From assembly GCF_003330845.1 (NCBI RefSeq), contig NZ_CP026121.1, forward strand, positions 5,561,501 through 5,625,500: 64,000 bases of DNA, written 5' to 3'. Under the pieces are notes generated by a model, which worked only from the letters and a program-made list of their open reading frames with translations, was not told the DNA's origin and made no database searches. The position numbers were made by a program, and so were the translations under genes. The stretch comes from Streptomyces sp. Go-475. Lineage in GTDB: Bacteria; Actinomycetota; Actinomycetes; Streptomycetales; Streptomycetaceae. Shown in pieces: positions 54,760-62,285 of this stretch. Each line of letters opens with the position of its first letter. Positions within the stretch are counted from its first letter, which is position 1.

Positions 54760-55623
54760 TCAGTATTCGATCTCGCCGATCCAGGCATACTCCAAGAGAG
54801 CCTTGGGCAGGTACTCGGACTCGATTTCCACGGTGATGCCCTGGTCGCGGGCGAGGCATGCCATGGCCAGTGGGCCGAGGGCGACGAGACCGTCGGCGCT
54901 GGTGGCGCGGTCCAGGTCAGCAGTCCAGTACGCCTTGTGCCACCGCAGGGCATCGGCCAGGGCCTTGTTGAACTCCGCAGGGTCGCGGCGGATGACGCGG
55001 TAGAGCAGAATCATTGGCGGATACAGGATCTTCGACATCAGATCCGCGTCGGCGTACCGCAGCGCTTCCGGGCCGGTGCCGTCGACTGCCGCAATCAGCT
55101 TGTCGCCCACGTCCGGGCGGCCCAGCCAGAAGCTCTGCAGCGCCTCCACCCAGGAATAGATGTACTCGTCGAACACCGCGCCGGACTCGCGCAGGAAGGA
55201 GATGGGCACCTCGGCCAGCCGGTGCAGGCGGTCATTGTCACGGCAGATCATCGCGAGGTAGAAGGCAGTGACCCACGTTCCTGCGTTCAGGTAGGACTCG
55301 GGGCCGGTCGCGGGGAGCGTCTGCTCCTGCTCCTTGATCCGGCATGTGATGCTGGCGCCCTCGGGGGCGGTTGCCGCGGCAAAGAGCGCGGACCCGGTCT
55401 GCATGGCCGTGACCCAAGCCTCCCAGGTCTCGAACCTGACGGCCTGGGGGTCCACCGCACAGCGCTGCTGCGCCAGAGTGAGCGCCGTGCTCAGTGCCTG
55501 AGGGCGCAGGACGGGTGATTCAGCGAACTCGGCAAGGATCCAGTTTGTGGTCTCGCCGAGGGCGTCGAGAGTGTCCGGCACGTCGTCCGTTGGGTACTCG
55601 TGGCGGGGAACGGTCGTGACCAC
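54760..55623 (-). CDS. Imm49-family immunity protein (toxin-proximal)
   Basis: 287 aa: VVTTVPRHEYPTDDVPDTLDAL start, FETWEAWVTAMQTGSALFAAATAPEG, PATGPESYLNAGTWVTAFYLAMICRDNDRLHRLAEVPISFLRESGAVFDEYIYSWVEALQSFW, ILLYRVIRRDPAEFNKAL, VALGPLAMACLARDQGITVEIESEYLPKALL. It begins 12 nt downstream of the toxin stop codon with GAGGAG before its GTG. By position it is the prime candidate for the cognate antidote of the nuclease toxin; the further copies would be stockpiled or orphan immunity genes. Confidence 0.88.
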   Translation of the reverse strand: MVTTVPRHEYPTDDVPDTLDALGETTNWILAEFAESPVLRPQALSTALTLAQQRCAVDPQAVRFETWEAWVTAMQTGSALFAAATAPEGASITCRIKEQEQTLPATGPESYLNAGTWVTAFYLAMICRDNDRLHRLAEVPISFLRESGAVFDEYIYSWVEALQSFWLGRPDVGDKLIAAVDGTGPEALRYADADLMSKILYPPMILLYRVIRRDPAEFNKALADALRWHKAYWTADLDRATSADGLVALGPLAMACLARDQGITVEIESEYLPKALLEYAWIGEIEY

Positions 55624-55635
55624 TGACGCTCTCCT

Positions 55636-58503
55636 CTAGTTGAACCTGTTGCTGATCGGGAACTGTTCCAAGGCGGCCCCGGCGTAGCTGCCGGTGTTTT
55701 CGTTGGCCTTGACCAGGACGTAGTCCAGCTTCCCATCCTTCCACGCCCGCAGGAGTTCTCCCGCTATGCGGACGTCCGCTCCCTTGCGGCTCATCATCTC
55801 GGCGATGATCGTGTGGACATACTCCGACGTGCCCTGCCGGACCATCCAGCCCTTCGCTGGGCCAGCCCCCTGGCGCCAGATCAGGTCGCTCTTCGGCGCC
55901 TTCGCCTCGACGATCAGATAGCTGCCGTCTTCACGCTTGTACAACTGGTCAAACATGTTCGCGCCGTTGGGCGTCTTCGGTAGCGTGACCGGCGTGTAGT
56001 CCGGGAACCGTTCCGGGATGACATGGATGCGGGCAGCCTCCTCGCCCAGGCGCTCGGCGATGGCGCTGTTGTTGGGCGTACCGGCAAGCCGCTGATCGTA
56101 CGCCTTCTGGGCCTCGGCCAGGGAGTCCTGCAGTGCTGTATCGGCCGGATGCGACTTGGCTGCCTTCTCGGCGGCCGTGAGCTCCATGGCGACATGACGA
56201 TCCTTCGCCACATTGTCCAGATGGTCGATCTGGGCATTGCTGAGGGAGTCGGTGCTGATGGGAACCGGGTCCAGCCTGGCGGGCGGCTGCTTGGAAGGCA
56301 TGGAGTCCCGCGCGATCCAGTTGCCGTCCGCATCCTTGGCGAGGACAGGCAGGTAGTCGCCGTTCTCGTCGACCAGATCGGTGCTGTGCCGGTGGCCGTC
56401 TGAGCGGTAGTACTCCTTGAACCAGTCCGGGTTGGTGTTGGCCTTGTGGATCTGGTCGTCGATGATCTTCTGTTGTTCTTCGGGCGTCCGCGCCGCATGC
56501 GATTCGTCGGCGGCTCTGGAGCTCTCGTCCGTCTGAGGCGCAGTGGTGCCCGCCTCGTCGCCGACCCTTCCCCCATCGCCCAGGTCGTCGGCCCCGCGTC
56601 CGATGTCGCCGAGGCTGTCGTCGCCGAACCTGGTGGCCAGATCGTGGAGGGCGCCTGTGGATATCGAACCGCCGAGACTCCCAGGACGCAGCGCGGTGTT
56701 CGCGGCTCCGGGCGCGGTGTTGTCCAAGCTGTTGGATGAGATGTGATCGCCTGGGCCGCCCGGCAAGTCGTTGCCCAGACTGGTGCTGGGAACCCCGCTG
56801 TCCACACTGTTGGTCGGCAGGTTGTTGGCCAGGCCGCCCGGGGCATTGTCGGTGATGCTGCCTGGGCCCTCGGCGTGGACCCCCGGAGTGGCCCCTTCGT
56901 CGCCGGTTCGGCCGATGTCGCCGAGGGCATCGTCGAGGCTGTTGCCCAGGCGGATGTGCTGGCCGGCGCCTTCGACGGTGTGGGCTCCCGCGGTGACCAG
57001 GGCCGGCTGCTGGGCCGGGGAGTCCACGCGTGGGGTGTCCGCACCGGAGGCAGGCGAGCCCGTGTCCGGCATGTGGGGCTGGTCGACGACGTCGCCGGGG
57101 CCGTCGGCGGATTTCTGCAGGACGTTGCCGTGCTCGTCGAGGATGTTGCCGTCCGGGTCGTAGTAGCGGGCCGGGGCGCCGTCCTCGGTGGGGAGTTTCG
57201 TGGTGCCCTCGGGCAGGACCGGGGCGTCGTCGGGCAGTCGGACGTTGCCGTCGGGCAGTTTCGTCGCGCCGTCCGGCAGGGCCGCGCCCTCGGGCAGTTG
57301 CACCGTGCCGTCGGGAAGCTTGACCGTGCCTTCGGGCAGGGTGACGGCGTTCTCGGGCAGGGCGGGGATGTCGATGTTGCCGACGCCCTTGAGGCCCTTG
57401 GTGATGTCGCCGATCTTCGACAGGCCCGCGCCCGCGCCCTTGGCGATGTAGGTCATCGGGTCGATCACCCGGCCCGCCTTGCCCGCCACCGACAACGCCT
57501 TCGCCACCGCACCCGCCTTGCCCGCACCCGACGCCGCCGCACCCGCGCCGCCGGTGAAGACCGTCGTCAGCACGTTGAAGGTGACCGCACCCGCCGCCCG
57601 GGCGGGATTCTTGCCCCACTGATCCCAGGCCACCAGCGCCTTGCCGGTCTCCTTCATCGCCGTGCGCGAGTCACGCAGCCAGGAGGGCATGTCCTTGTCC
57701 GACGCCGTCCAGAACCACGCCTGCGCTCCGGGGATCGCGGTGATGGCCAGGCCGGTGGCGAGCTGGGCCAGGCCCTTCCATGCCTGGCCCATCGCTTCCC
57801 AGCCGCCGAAGCCGACCAGGGTGCCCAGGCCCTTGATCGTGCCCCAGATACCGTCGACGATCAGCCCGTCCCACACGAACGACTTCACCCAGTGGCCGAC
57901 CTCGTACCACTTGTGCTTCTCCTCCACCGGGTCACCCCAGGGGAGTTTGGCGTTCTTCATGTCCTCGGCGTTGAAGCCGTACTGGTTCTTCTTGTCCGAA
58001 CCGTCCCCGGCCACCATCTGCGTCCCGCCCCACAACGCGGTGATCTTGTTGTGGCAGGTCCGCTCCGCCGCCCAGAACGCCGCGACCGTCGCGGTGATGT
58101 CATCGCGCAGCTTGTTGTGCTCGTCGACCTTGTCCTCGTCGTACTCCCACTCGTCATCGTCCTTGACCGACGAGACAAAAGCCGCCGCGTCCGCCTTCAA
58201 CTGCTTCAGCTTCGCCACCAGCGGACGGATTTCGGTGGCGTATGACGACAGCGCGCCCGAGACCTTCTCCAGGTCGTCGGCGAAGGCGTCCGCCTTCTCC
58301 TTGACCGGCTTCGTCGTCGCGAACAACTGCTCCGCCTCCGGAGCGTGGTAGAACGCCGACAAGCCCTGGAAACGGGAGTGGATGTCACCGCCCGCCTCCC
58401 GGACGTGACCCGCGTCCTTCTTCAGGTCCGCGTAGTCCGTCTCCAGCTGCTCCAGATTCCCGGTGAACTGCGGGATCTTCTCCGGCTGGATCACGTTTCC
58501 CAA
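55636..58503 (-). CDS. WXG100-like polymorphic toxin with PD-(D/E)XK-type nuclease tail
   Basis: 955 aa. An N-terminal helical hairpin (IPQFTGNLEQLETDYADLKKD..., about 1-170) resembles WXG100/T7SS-type substrates. A hydrophobic segment near 230-265 (LAQLATGLAITAIPGAQAWFW) is followed by an Ala/Gly-rich region and a degenerate LPDGT/LPEGT repeat tract (about 380-430), then a YYDPDGNILDEHGNVL unit and a long linker. The C-terminal ~110 residues contain D852 and E866-A-K868 (NMFDQLYK...YLIVEAK), the metal-site pattern of restriction-endonuclease-fold toxins. It is probably exported and kills competitors by cutting nucleic acid. The start is TTG 58503 or GTG 58494. Immunity genes follow directly. 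Confidence 0.82.
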   Translation of the reverse strand: MGNVIQPEKIPQFTGNLEQLETDYADLKKDAGHVREAGGDIHSRFQGLSAFYHAPEAEQLFATTKPVKEKADAFADDLEKVSGALSSYATEIRPLVAKLKQLKADAAAFVSSVKDDDEWEYDEDKVDEHNKLRDDITATVAAFWAAERTCHNKITALWGGTQMVAGDGSDKKNQYGFNAEDMKNAKLPWGDPVEEKHKWYEVGHWVKSFVWDGLIVDGIWGTIKGLGTLVGFGGWEAMGQAWKGLAQLATGLAITAIPGAQAWFWTASDKDMPSWLRDSRTAMKETGKALVAWDQWGKNPARAAGAVTFNVLTTVFTGGAGAAASGAGKAGAVAKALSVAGKAGRVIDPMTYIAKGAGAGLSKIGDITKGLKGVGNIDIPALPENAVTLPEGTVKLPDGTVQLPEGAALPDGATKLPDGNVRLPDDAPVLPEGTTKLPTEDGAPARYYDPDGNILDEHGNVLQKSADGPGDVVDQPHMPDTGSPASGADTPRVDSPAQQPALVTAGAHTVEGAGQHIRLGNSLDDALGDIGRTGDEGATPGVHAEGPGSITDNAPGGLANNLPTNSVDSGVPSTSLGNDLPGGPGDHISSNSLDNTAPGAANTALRPGSLGGSISTGALHDLATRFGDDSLGDIGRGADDLGDGGRVGDEAGTTAPQTDESSRAADESHAARTPEEQQKIIDDQIHKANTNPDWFKEYYRSDGHRHSTDLVDENGDYLPVLAKDADGNWIARDSMPSKQPPARLDPVPISTDSLSNAQIDHLDNVAKDRHVAMELTAAEKAAKSHPADTALQDSLAEAQKAYDQRLAGTPNNSAIAERLGEEAARIHVIPERFPDYTPVTLPKTPNGANMFDQLYKREDGSYLIVEAKAPKSDLIWRQGAGPAKGWMVRQGTSEYVHTIIAEMMSRKGADVRIAGELLRAWKDGKLDYVLVKANENTGSYAGAALEQFPISNRFN

Positions 58504-58860
58504 CCCCCGTACGCCTGTTGCCGCTTGCTCCGGACCGAGTCCCTCTGAGCTTCAGTCAGTCGGATCATCATACGAAGGGGTGCGGGTGGGGTCTGTGACC
58601 CGTTACGGAACCCGCACACGCAACCGAACGCGCGTGGCTCGTCAACCTGCCTCTCACGTGTCGACTCGCCCACCCAGGACCGTCAGGAGGGCCCGCGGGA
58701 GGTACTCGGACTCGACTTCGACGGGCATGTCGGCGTCGTAGGCCATGCAGGCGATGGCGAGCGGGCCGAGGGCGACCAGGCCCTCGCCGCTGAGTACTCC
58801 TTGTGCCAGGTGAGGGCGTCGACAAGAGCGCGGGGGATACGGGTGATCACTTGCTCTCCT
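58504..58860. other. Intergenic region upstream of the toxin gene
   Basis: 357 bases between the toxin gene and the MORN/YwqK gene. It holds the Imm49 remnant at 58662-58856 and, left of it, about 150 bases that should contain the toxin promoter. Confidence 0.55.
58662..58856 (-). pseudogene. Imm49 remnant with large internal deletion
   Basis: On the minus strand this reads as the first ~7 codons of an Imm49 gene (GTG/ATC-ACC-CGT-ATC-CCC, with the same GAGAGCAAGTG leader as the gene at 52683-53549) joined to a segment encoding ALVDALTWHKEY. After a further small deletion comes the C-terminal segment matching ...LVALGPLAIACMAYDADMPVEVESEYL. The DNA is nearly identical to the corresponding parts of 52683-52895 and 53530-53560. 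About 640-700 bp of the body are missing and frame is lost, so it cannot make a working protein. Confidence 0.85.
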
Positions 58861-59229
58861 TCACGTGCCCTTCCGCCAGGCCCGGGTCGGTCGACCGTGT
58901 CCATCCCAGGCTGAATCCGCCAAGAGCGTCATCCCGTTCTCGGCGAACACTTGGCGCGCAGCAAGCACACCATTGGAATGCCATTCTTTGAACTCACCGA
59001 CGGGCCGGCCCTCCCGCAGTGTTCCCTCGGAGCGAAGGGTGCCGTCCTCGTACCACTCGCGGGACGGTCCGTTCTTGTACCCGTCGACGTAGTTGTCGAG
59101 GCTGACGAGGCTCTCGCCGAGGTGTTCGGTCACCTCGCCGGTGAAGGGTTGGCTTTGGTAGTACAAGCGCCCCGAGTCGTCCATGTCGACTTCGGGGGCG
59201 TCGATGTCCATGCGCTGCACGTCTGTCAT
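58861..59229 (-). CDS. MORN/YwqK-type antitoxin-like protein
   Basis: 122 aa with repeated short Gly/Tyr/Trp motifs: YYQSQPFTGEVTEHL, NYVDGYKNGPSREWYEDGTLRSEGTLREGRPVGEFKEWHSNGVLAARQVFAENG. This is the MORN-like repeat of the YwqK family, often annotated as antitoxin/immunity in polymorphic toxin loci. It lies just upstream of the Imm49 remnant and the toxin, on the same strand, supporting membership in the same locus. The start MTDVQRMDI is at 59229. Confidence 0.78.
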   Translation of the reverse strand: MTDVQRMDIDAPEVDMDDSGRLYYQSQPFTGEVTEHLGESLVSLDNYVDGYKNGPSREWYEDGTLRSEGTLREGRPVGEFKEWHSNGVLAARQVFAENGMTLLADSAWDGHGRPTRAWRKGT

Positions 59230-59384
59230 CAGGGACTCCCGTCGCGCAGGACGGCAAGGACGGCAAGGGCGGCGGCGCGTGGTTCGCGTGTCGGATCAAC
59301 TACGACAACGCCTCGAACCGCAACCGAACTCCCGTTCCCACTCGTCACCCCTGTCACCACTGCGAGATCGACGAGGGAGACGGC

Positions 59385-60497
59385 ATGGACCGCACGGAGG
59401 GTACGACCCGGAACGACAACGACCCTGCTGAATCGCACGCCGGGCCGGAGCCCCAAGCCCAACCTGAAACCGACCCCGACCCCGCCCCCAGACCCCGCCA
59501 CCGCCGCTGGCTCAGACGCGCAGCCTTAACCCTGCTCATCGCCCTCCTCCCCCTCATCACCGCCGAAACCGCCCTCTACATCAACTACACCGGCGACCCC
59601 GCACAGGGCACCCACACCCGCAACCGCGACGCCCTGTGGCTCGGCCACGCCTGGGTCGACGGCCGTAAGAAGGACGCCGACGTCACCGCCCTGGCCCGCC
59701 GCCTGCAAGGAACCGGCATTCGTGACCTGTACGTCCACTCGGGCCCCCTCGAACACGACGGCACGCTTCCCAAGTCGGTCTATCCGAGAGCCCGCTGGTT
59801 CATCGACGCCGTCCACGAGAAACTCCCCGGCGTCCGCGTCCAGGCCTTCCTCGGTGACGTCCTGGCGACCGAGAGCGCCGAGGGCATGCGCGTGGAGGAC
59901 CCCAAGACCCGCGCCGCCGTGCTGCGTTCCGCCCGACAGGTCCTGGACACCGGCTACGAGGGCATCCACCTCGACCTGGAGCCCATGCCGTCCGGCAACC
60001 GCGCCTTCCTCACCCTGCTCGACGCCCTGCGCCGCGAGACCCGCTCCCGGGACGCGCAGCTCTCCGTGGCCGCCCACCAGATCGACCCGCTCCCGAACCT
60101 GCACACCGTGTTCGGTCTCTTCACCGAGAACCCCAAGTGGTGGTCGCAGGAGTTCTTCGGCCAGGTCGCCCGCCGCGTCGACCAGATCGCCGTGATGACG
60201 TACGACACCGCGCAGCCGCTGGAGGGCACCTACGGCGGCTACGTCGCCCAGCAGACCTCCCTCGCCCTGGAGGTCACTCCGGCCTCCACCGACCTGCTGA
60301 TGGGCCTGCCCTTCTACTACGAGAGCAACTTCGACCACTGGGGCCACGCCGAGACCGTGCCCGCCGCCGTCCGGGGCGTCCGGCTGGGCCTGTCCCGCAC
60401 GGACGCCGACCGGGCCCGCTTCGGCGTCGCCCTGTACATCGACTTCGCCGCGACCGAGGCGGACTGGCGGGCGTACAAGGAAGACTGGGTGCGGTGA
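59385..60497 (+). CDS. Membrane-anchored GH18-like barrel protein
   Basis: 370 aa. A charged, Pro-rich cytoplasmic N-terminus is followed by one transmembrane segment (RAALTLLIALLPLITAETALYI, about 45-66). The extracellular part looks like a TIM barrel: ALARRLQGTGIRDLYVHSG, VRVQAFLGDV, GYEGIHLDLEPMPSGN (D197-L-E199), AVMTYDTA and LLMGLPFYYESN. The DLE and MTYD segments resemble glycoside hydrolase family 18 / chitinase-like barrels with a reduced DxxDxDxE motif. Substrate unknown; a cell-wall or envelope polysaccharide is possible. GAGGGAGA precedes the ATG. It overlaps the next gene by GTGA. Confidence 0.72.
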   Translation: MDRTEGTTRNDNDPAESHAGPEPQAQPETDPDPAPRPRHRRWLRRAALTLLIALLPLITAETALYINYTGDPAQGTHTRNRDALWLGHAWVDGRKKDADVTALARRLQGTGIRDLYVHSGPLEHDGTLPKSVYPRARWFIDAVHEKLPGVRVQAFLGDVLATESAEGMRVEDPKTRAAVLRSARQVLDTGYEGIHLDLEPMPSGNRAFLTLLDALRRETRSRDAQLSVAAHQIDPLPNLHTVFGLFTENPKWWSQEFFGQVARRVDQIAVMTYDTAQPLEGTYGGYVAQQTSLALEVTPASTDLLMGLPFYYESNFDHWGHAETVPAAVRGVRLGLSRTDADRARFGVALYIDFAATEADWRAYKEDWVR

Positions 60498-61534
60498 CTC
60501 CAACCGCGAGCAACGACGGCCGCCACCCTCACCCCCGACGCCCCCTCACCCGCGCCGACCTCGCCCCCCTCGCCCGCGCCGCCCTCGCCCCCGGCCGTAC
60601 CCTCACCGGCGTCGAGCGCCTGCGCGGCGGCACCAAGAAGGGCGTCTACCGTCTGTTCCTCGACGACGACTCCACGGCCGTCGCCTACGTCTGGTCGGCC
60701 GACGAGGACTACTGGGACCAGCCGGACCCCGACCCCCGCGACCCCTTCTCCCACGGCACGGGCCTGGACCTGTTCCGGGCGGCCCACGACCGGCTGGCCG
60801 CCGCCGGCGTCCGCACCCCGCGCCTCCTGTACGCCGACGCCACGCACACGCACCTCCCGGCGGACGCGGCCGTCGTCGAGGACCTGACCGGTGGCAGCCT
60901 GGAGGACCTCCTGGCTCGGGACCCGCACAAGGCGCCTCAGGCCCTGGAGCGGATGGCGGAACTCCTCGCCACCCTGCACGCCCACACCGGCCCCCGCCTC
61001 GGGAAGGTCGCCCTCGTCGACGACGGCGGCGACGACGACGGCGGTTCCTCCCACGCCGCCACCTGCGAGCAGCGGGTCACCGAGAGCGCCCTGCGCTCCC
61101 TCGCCGAAGCGGCCCGCCGCGAGCCCCGTGCCGCCGCCGTGCGCCGGGAACTGGAGGAGACCGTCCACGCCCTGGCCGCCGAGGTCCGCCCGCGCGACCG
61201 CCACACCCTCGTCCACGGCGAACTGGGGCCGGACCACGTCCTGCTCACGCCCGACGGGCAGCCCGCCCTCATCGACATCGAGGGGCTGATGTACTCCGAC
61301 GTGGAGCAGGAGCACGTCTTCCTCCGGCTCCGCTTCGGCCCGCACTACGACGCCCTGCGGGCCCCGGGCCTGGACGAGGCCCGCATGCGCCTGTACCGCC
61401 TGTCGATGCACCTCGGGCTGGTCTCGGGTCCGCTGACCCTCATCGAGGGCGACTTCCCGCACCCGGAGCGGATGCGGGAGATCGCGGAACACAACCTCCA
61501 GCAGGCGCTCAGCCTGCTGAGGAGCGCCTCCTGA
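60494..61534 (+). CDS. APH-fold phosphotransferase
   Basis: 346 aa. Aminoglycoside-phosphotransferase/choline-kinase fold: N-lobe LRGGTKKGVYRLFLDDDSTAVAYVW, VVEDLTGGSLEDLL hinge, catalytic loop LVHGELGPDHVLL (Brenner-like HG[DE]xxxxN variant with H rather than N) and metal site ALIDIEGLMYSD. Substrate unknown; these kinases phosphorylate small alcohols or antibiotics. GTG start overlaps the previous stop, so it is co-translated with the GH18-like protein. Its 3' end overlaps the convergent iron-sulfur gene by 26 bp. Confidence 0.8.
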   Translation: MTPTASNDGRHPHPRRPLTRADLAPLARAALAPGRTLTGVERLRGGTKKGVYRLFLDDDSTAVAYVWSADEDYWDQPDPDPRDPFSHGTGLDLFRAAHDRLAAAGVRTPRLLYADATHTHLPADAAVVEDLTGGSLEDLLARDPHKAPQALERMAELLATLHAHTGPRLGKVALVDDGGDDDGGSSHAATCEQRVTESALRSLAEAARREPRAAAVRRELEETVHALAAEVRPRDRHTLVHGELGPDHVLLTPDGQPALIDIEGLMYSDVEQEHVFLRLRFGPHYDALRAPGLDEARMRLYRLSMHLGLVSGPLTLIEGDFPHPERMREIAEHNLQQALSLLRSAS

Positions 61535-62285
61535 TCTTCGAGCCCAGCCAGACCAGGGGGTCGTACTTGCGGTCGATCGCCCGTTCCTTCAGGGGGATCA
61601 GCGCGTTGTCCGTGATCTTGATGCCCTCGGGGCAGACCTCCGTGCAGCACTTGGTGATGTTGCAGTACCCCAGGCCGTGCTCGTCCTGGGCGGTGGTCTT
61701 GCGGTCCAGGCCCCTCTCCGCCGCCGCGTCCAGCGGGTGCATGTCCAGCTCCGCCACCCGCATCAGGAAACGGGGACCCGCGAACGCCTGCTTGTTCTCC
61801 TCGTGGTCACGGACCACATGACAGGTGTCCTGGCACAGGAAGCACTCGATGCACTTGCGGAACTCCTGAGGCCGGTCCACGTCCTCCTGCATCATCCGGT
61901 ACTCGCCGGGAGCGACACCGGCGGGTGGCACGAAGGCGGGAACCTCCCTCGCCTTCTGGTAGTTGAAGCCGACGTCCGTGACCAGGTCGCGGATCACCGG
62001 GAAGGCGCGCAGGGGCGTGACCGTGATGGTCTCCGCGCGGTCGAACACCGACATGCGCGTCATGCACATCAGCCGCGGCCGGCCGTTGATCTCCGCCGAG
62101 CAGGAACCGCACTTGCCCGCCTTGCAGTTCCAGCGCACGGCGAGGTCGGGCGCCTGGGTGGCCTGGAGCCGGTGGATGATGTCGAGCACCACCTCGCCCT
62201 CGTTGACCTCGACCTCGAAGTCCTCCAGGCCGCCGCCGCTCACGTCCCCGCGCCACACCTTGAAGTGGGCCGCATAGCCGCTCAT
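61509..62285 (-). CDS. Succinate dehydrogenase/fumarate reductase iron-sulfur subunit
   Basis: 258 aa. The N-terminal plant-type ferredoxin domain has the [2Fe-2S] ligands C54, C59, C62 and C74 (RWNCKAGKCGSCSAEI...LMC). The C-terminal domain has [4Fe-4S]/[3Fe-4S] clusters in KCIECFLCQDTCHV and CNITKCCTEVCPEG. It passes electrons from the flavoprotein to the quinone site of the membrane anchor. The start overlaps the flavoprotein stop by ATGA. The long first-cluster form fits the second (type B/E-like) SDH of actinomycetes. Confidence 0.93.
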   Translation of the reverse strand: MSGYAAHFKVWRGDVSGGGLEDFEVEVNEGEVVLDIIHRLQATQAPDLAVRWNCKAGKCGSCSAEINGRPRLMCMTRMSVFDRAETITVTPLRAFPVIRDLVTDVGFNYQKAREVPAFVPPAGVAPGEYRMMQEDVDRPQEFRKCIECFLCQDTCHVVRDHEENKQAFAGPRFLMRVAELDMHPLDAAAERGLDRKTTAQDEHGLGYCNITKCCTEVCPEGIKITDNALIPLKERAIDRKYDPLVWLGSKIRRRSSAG

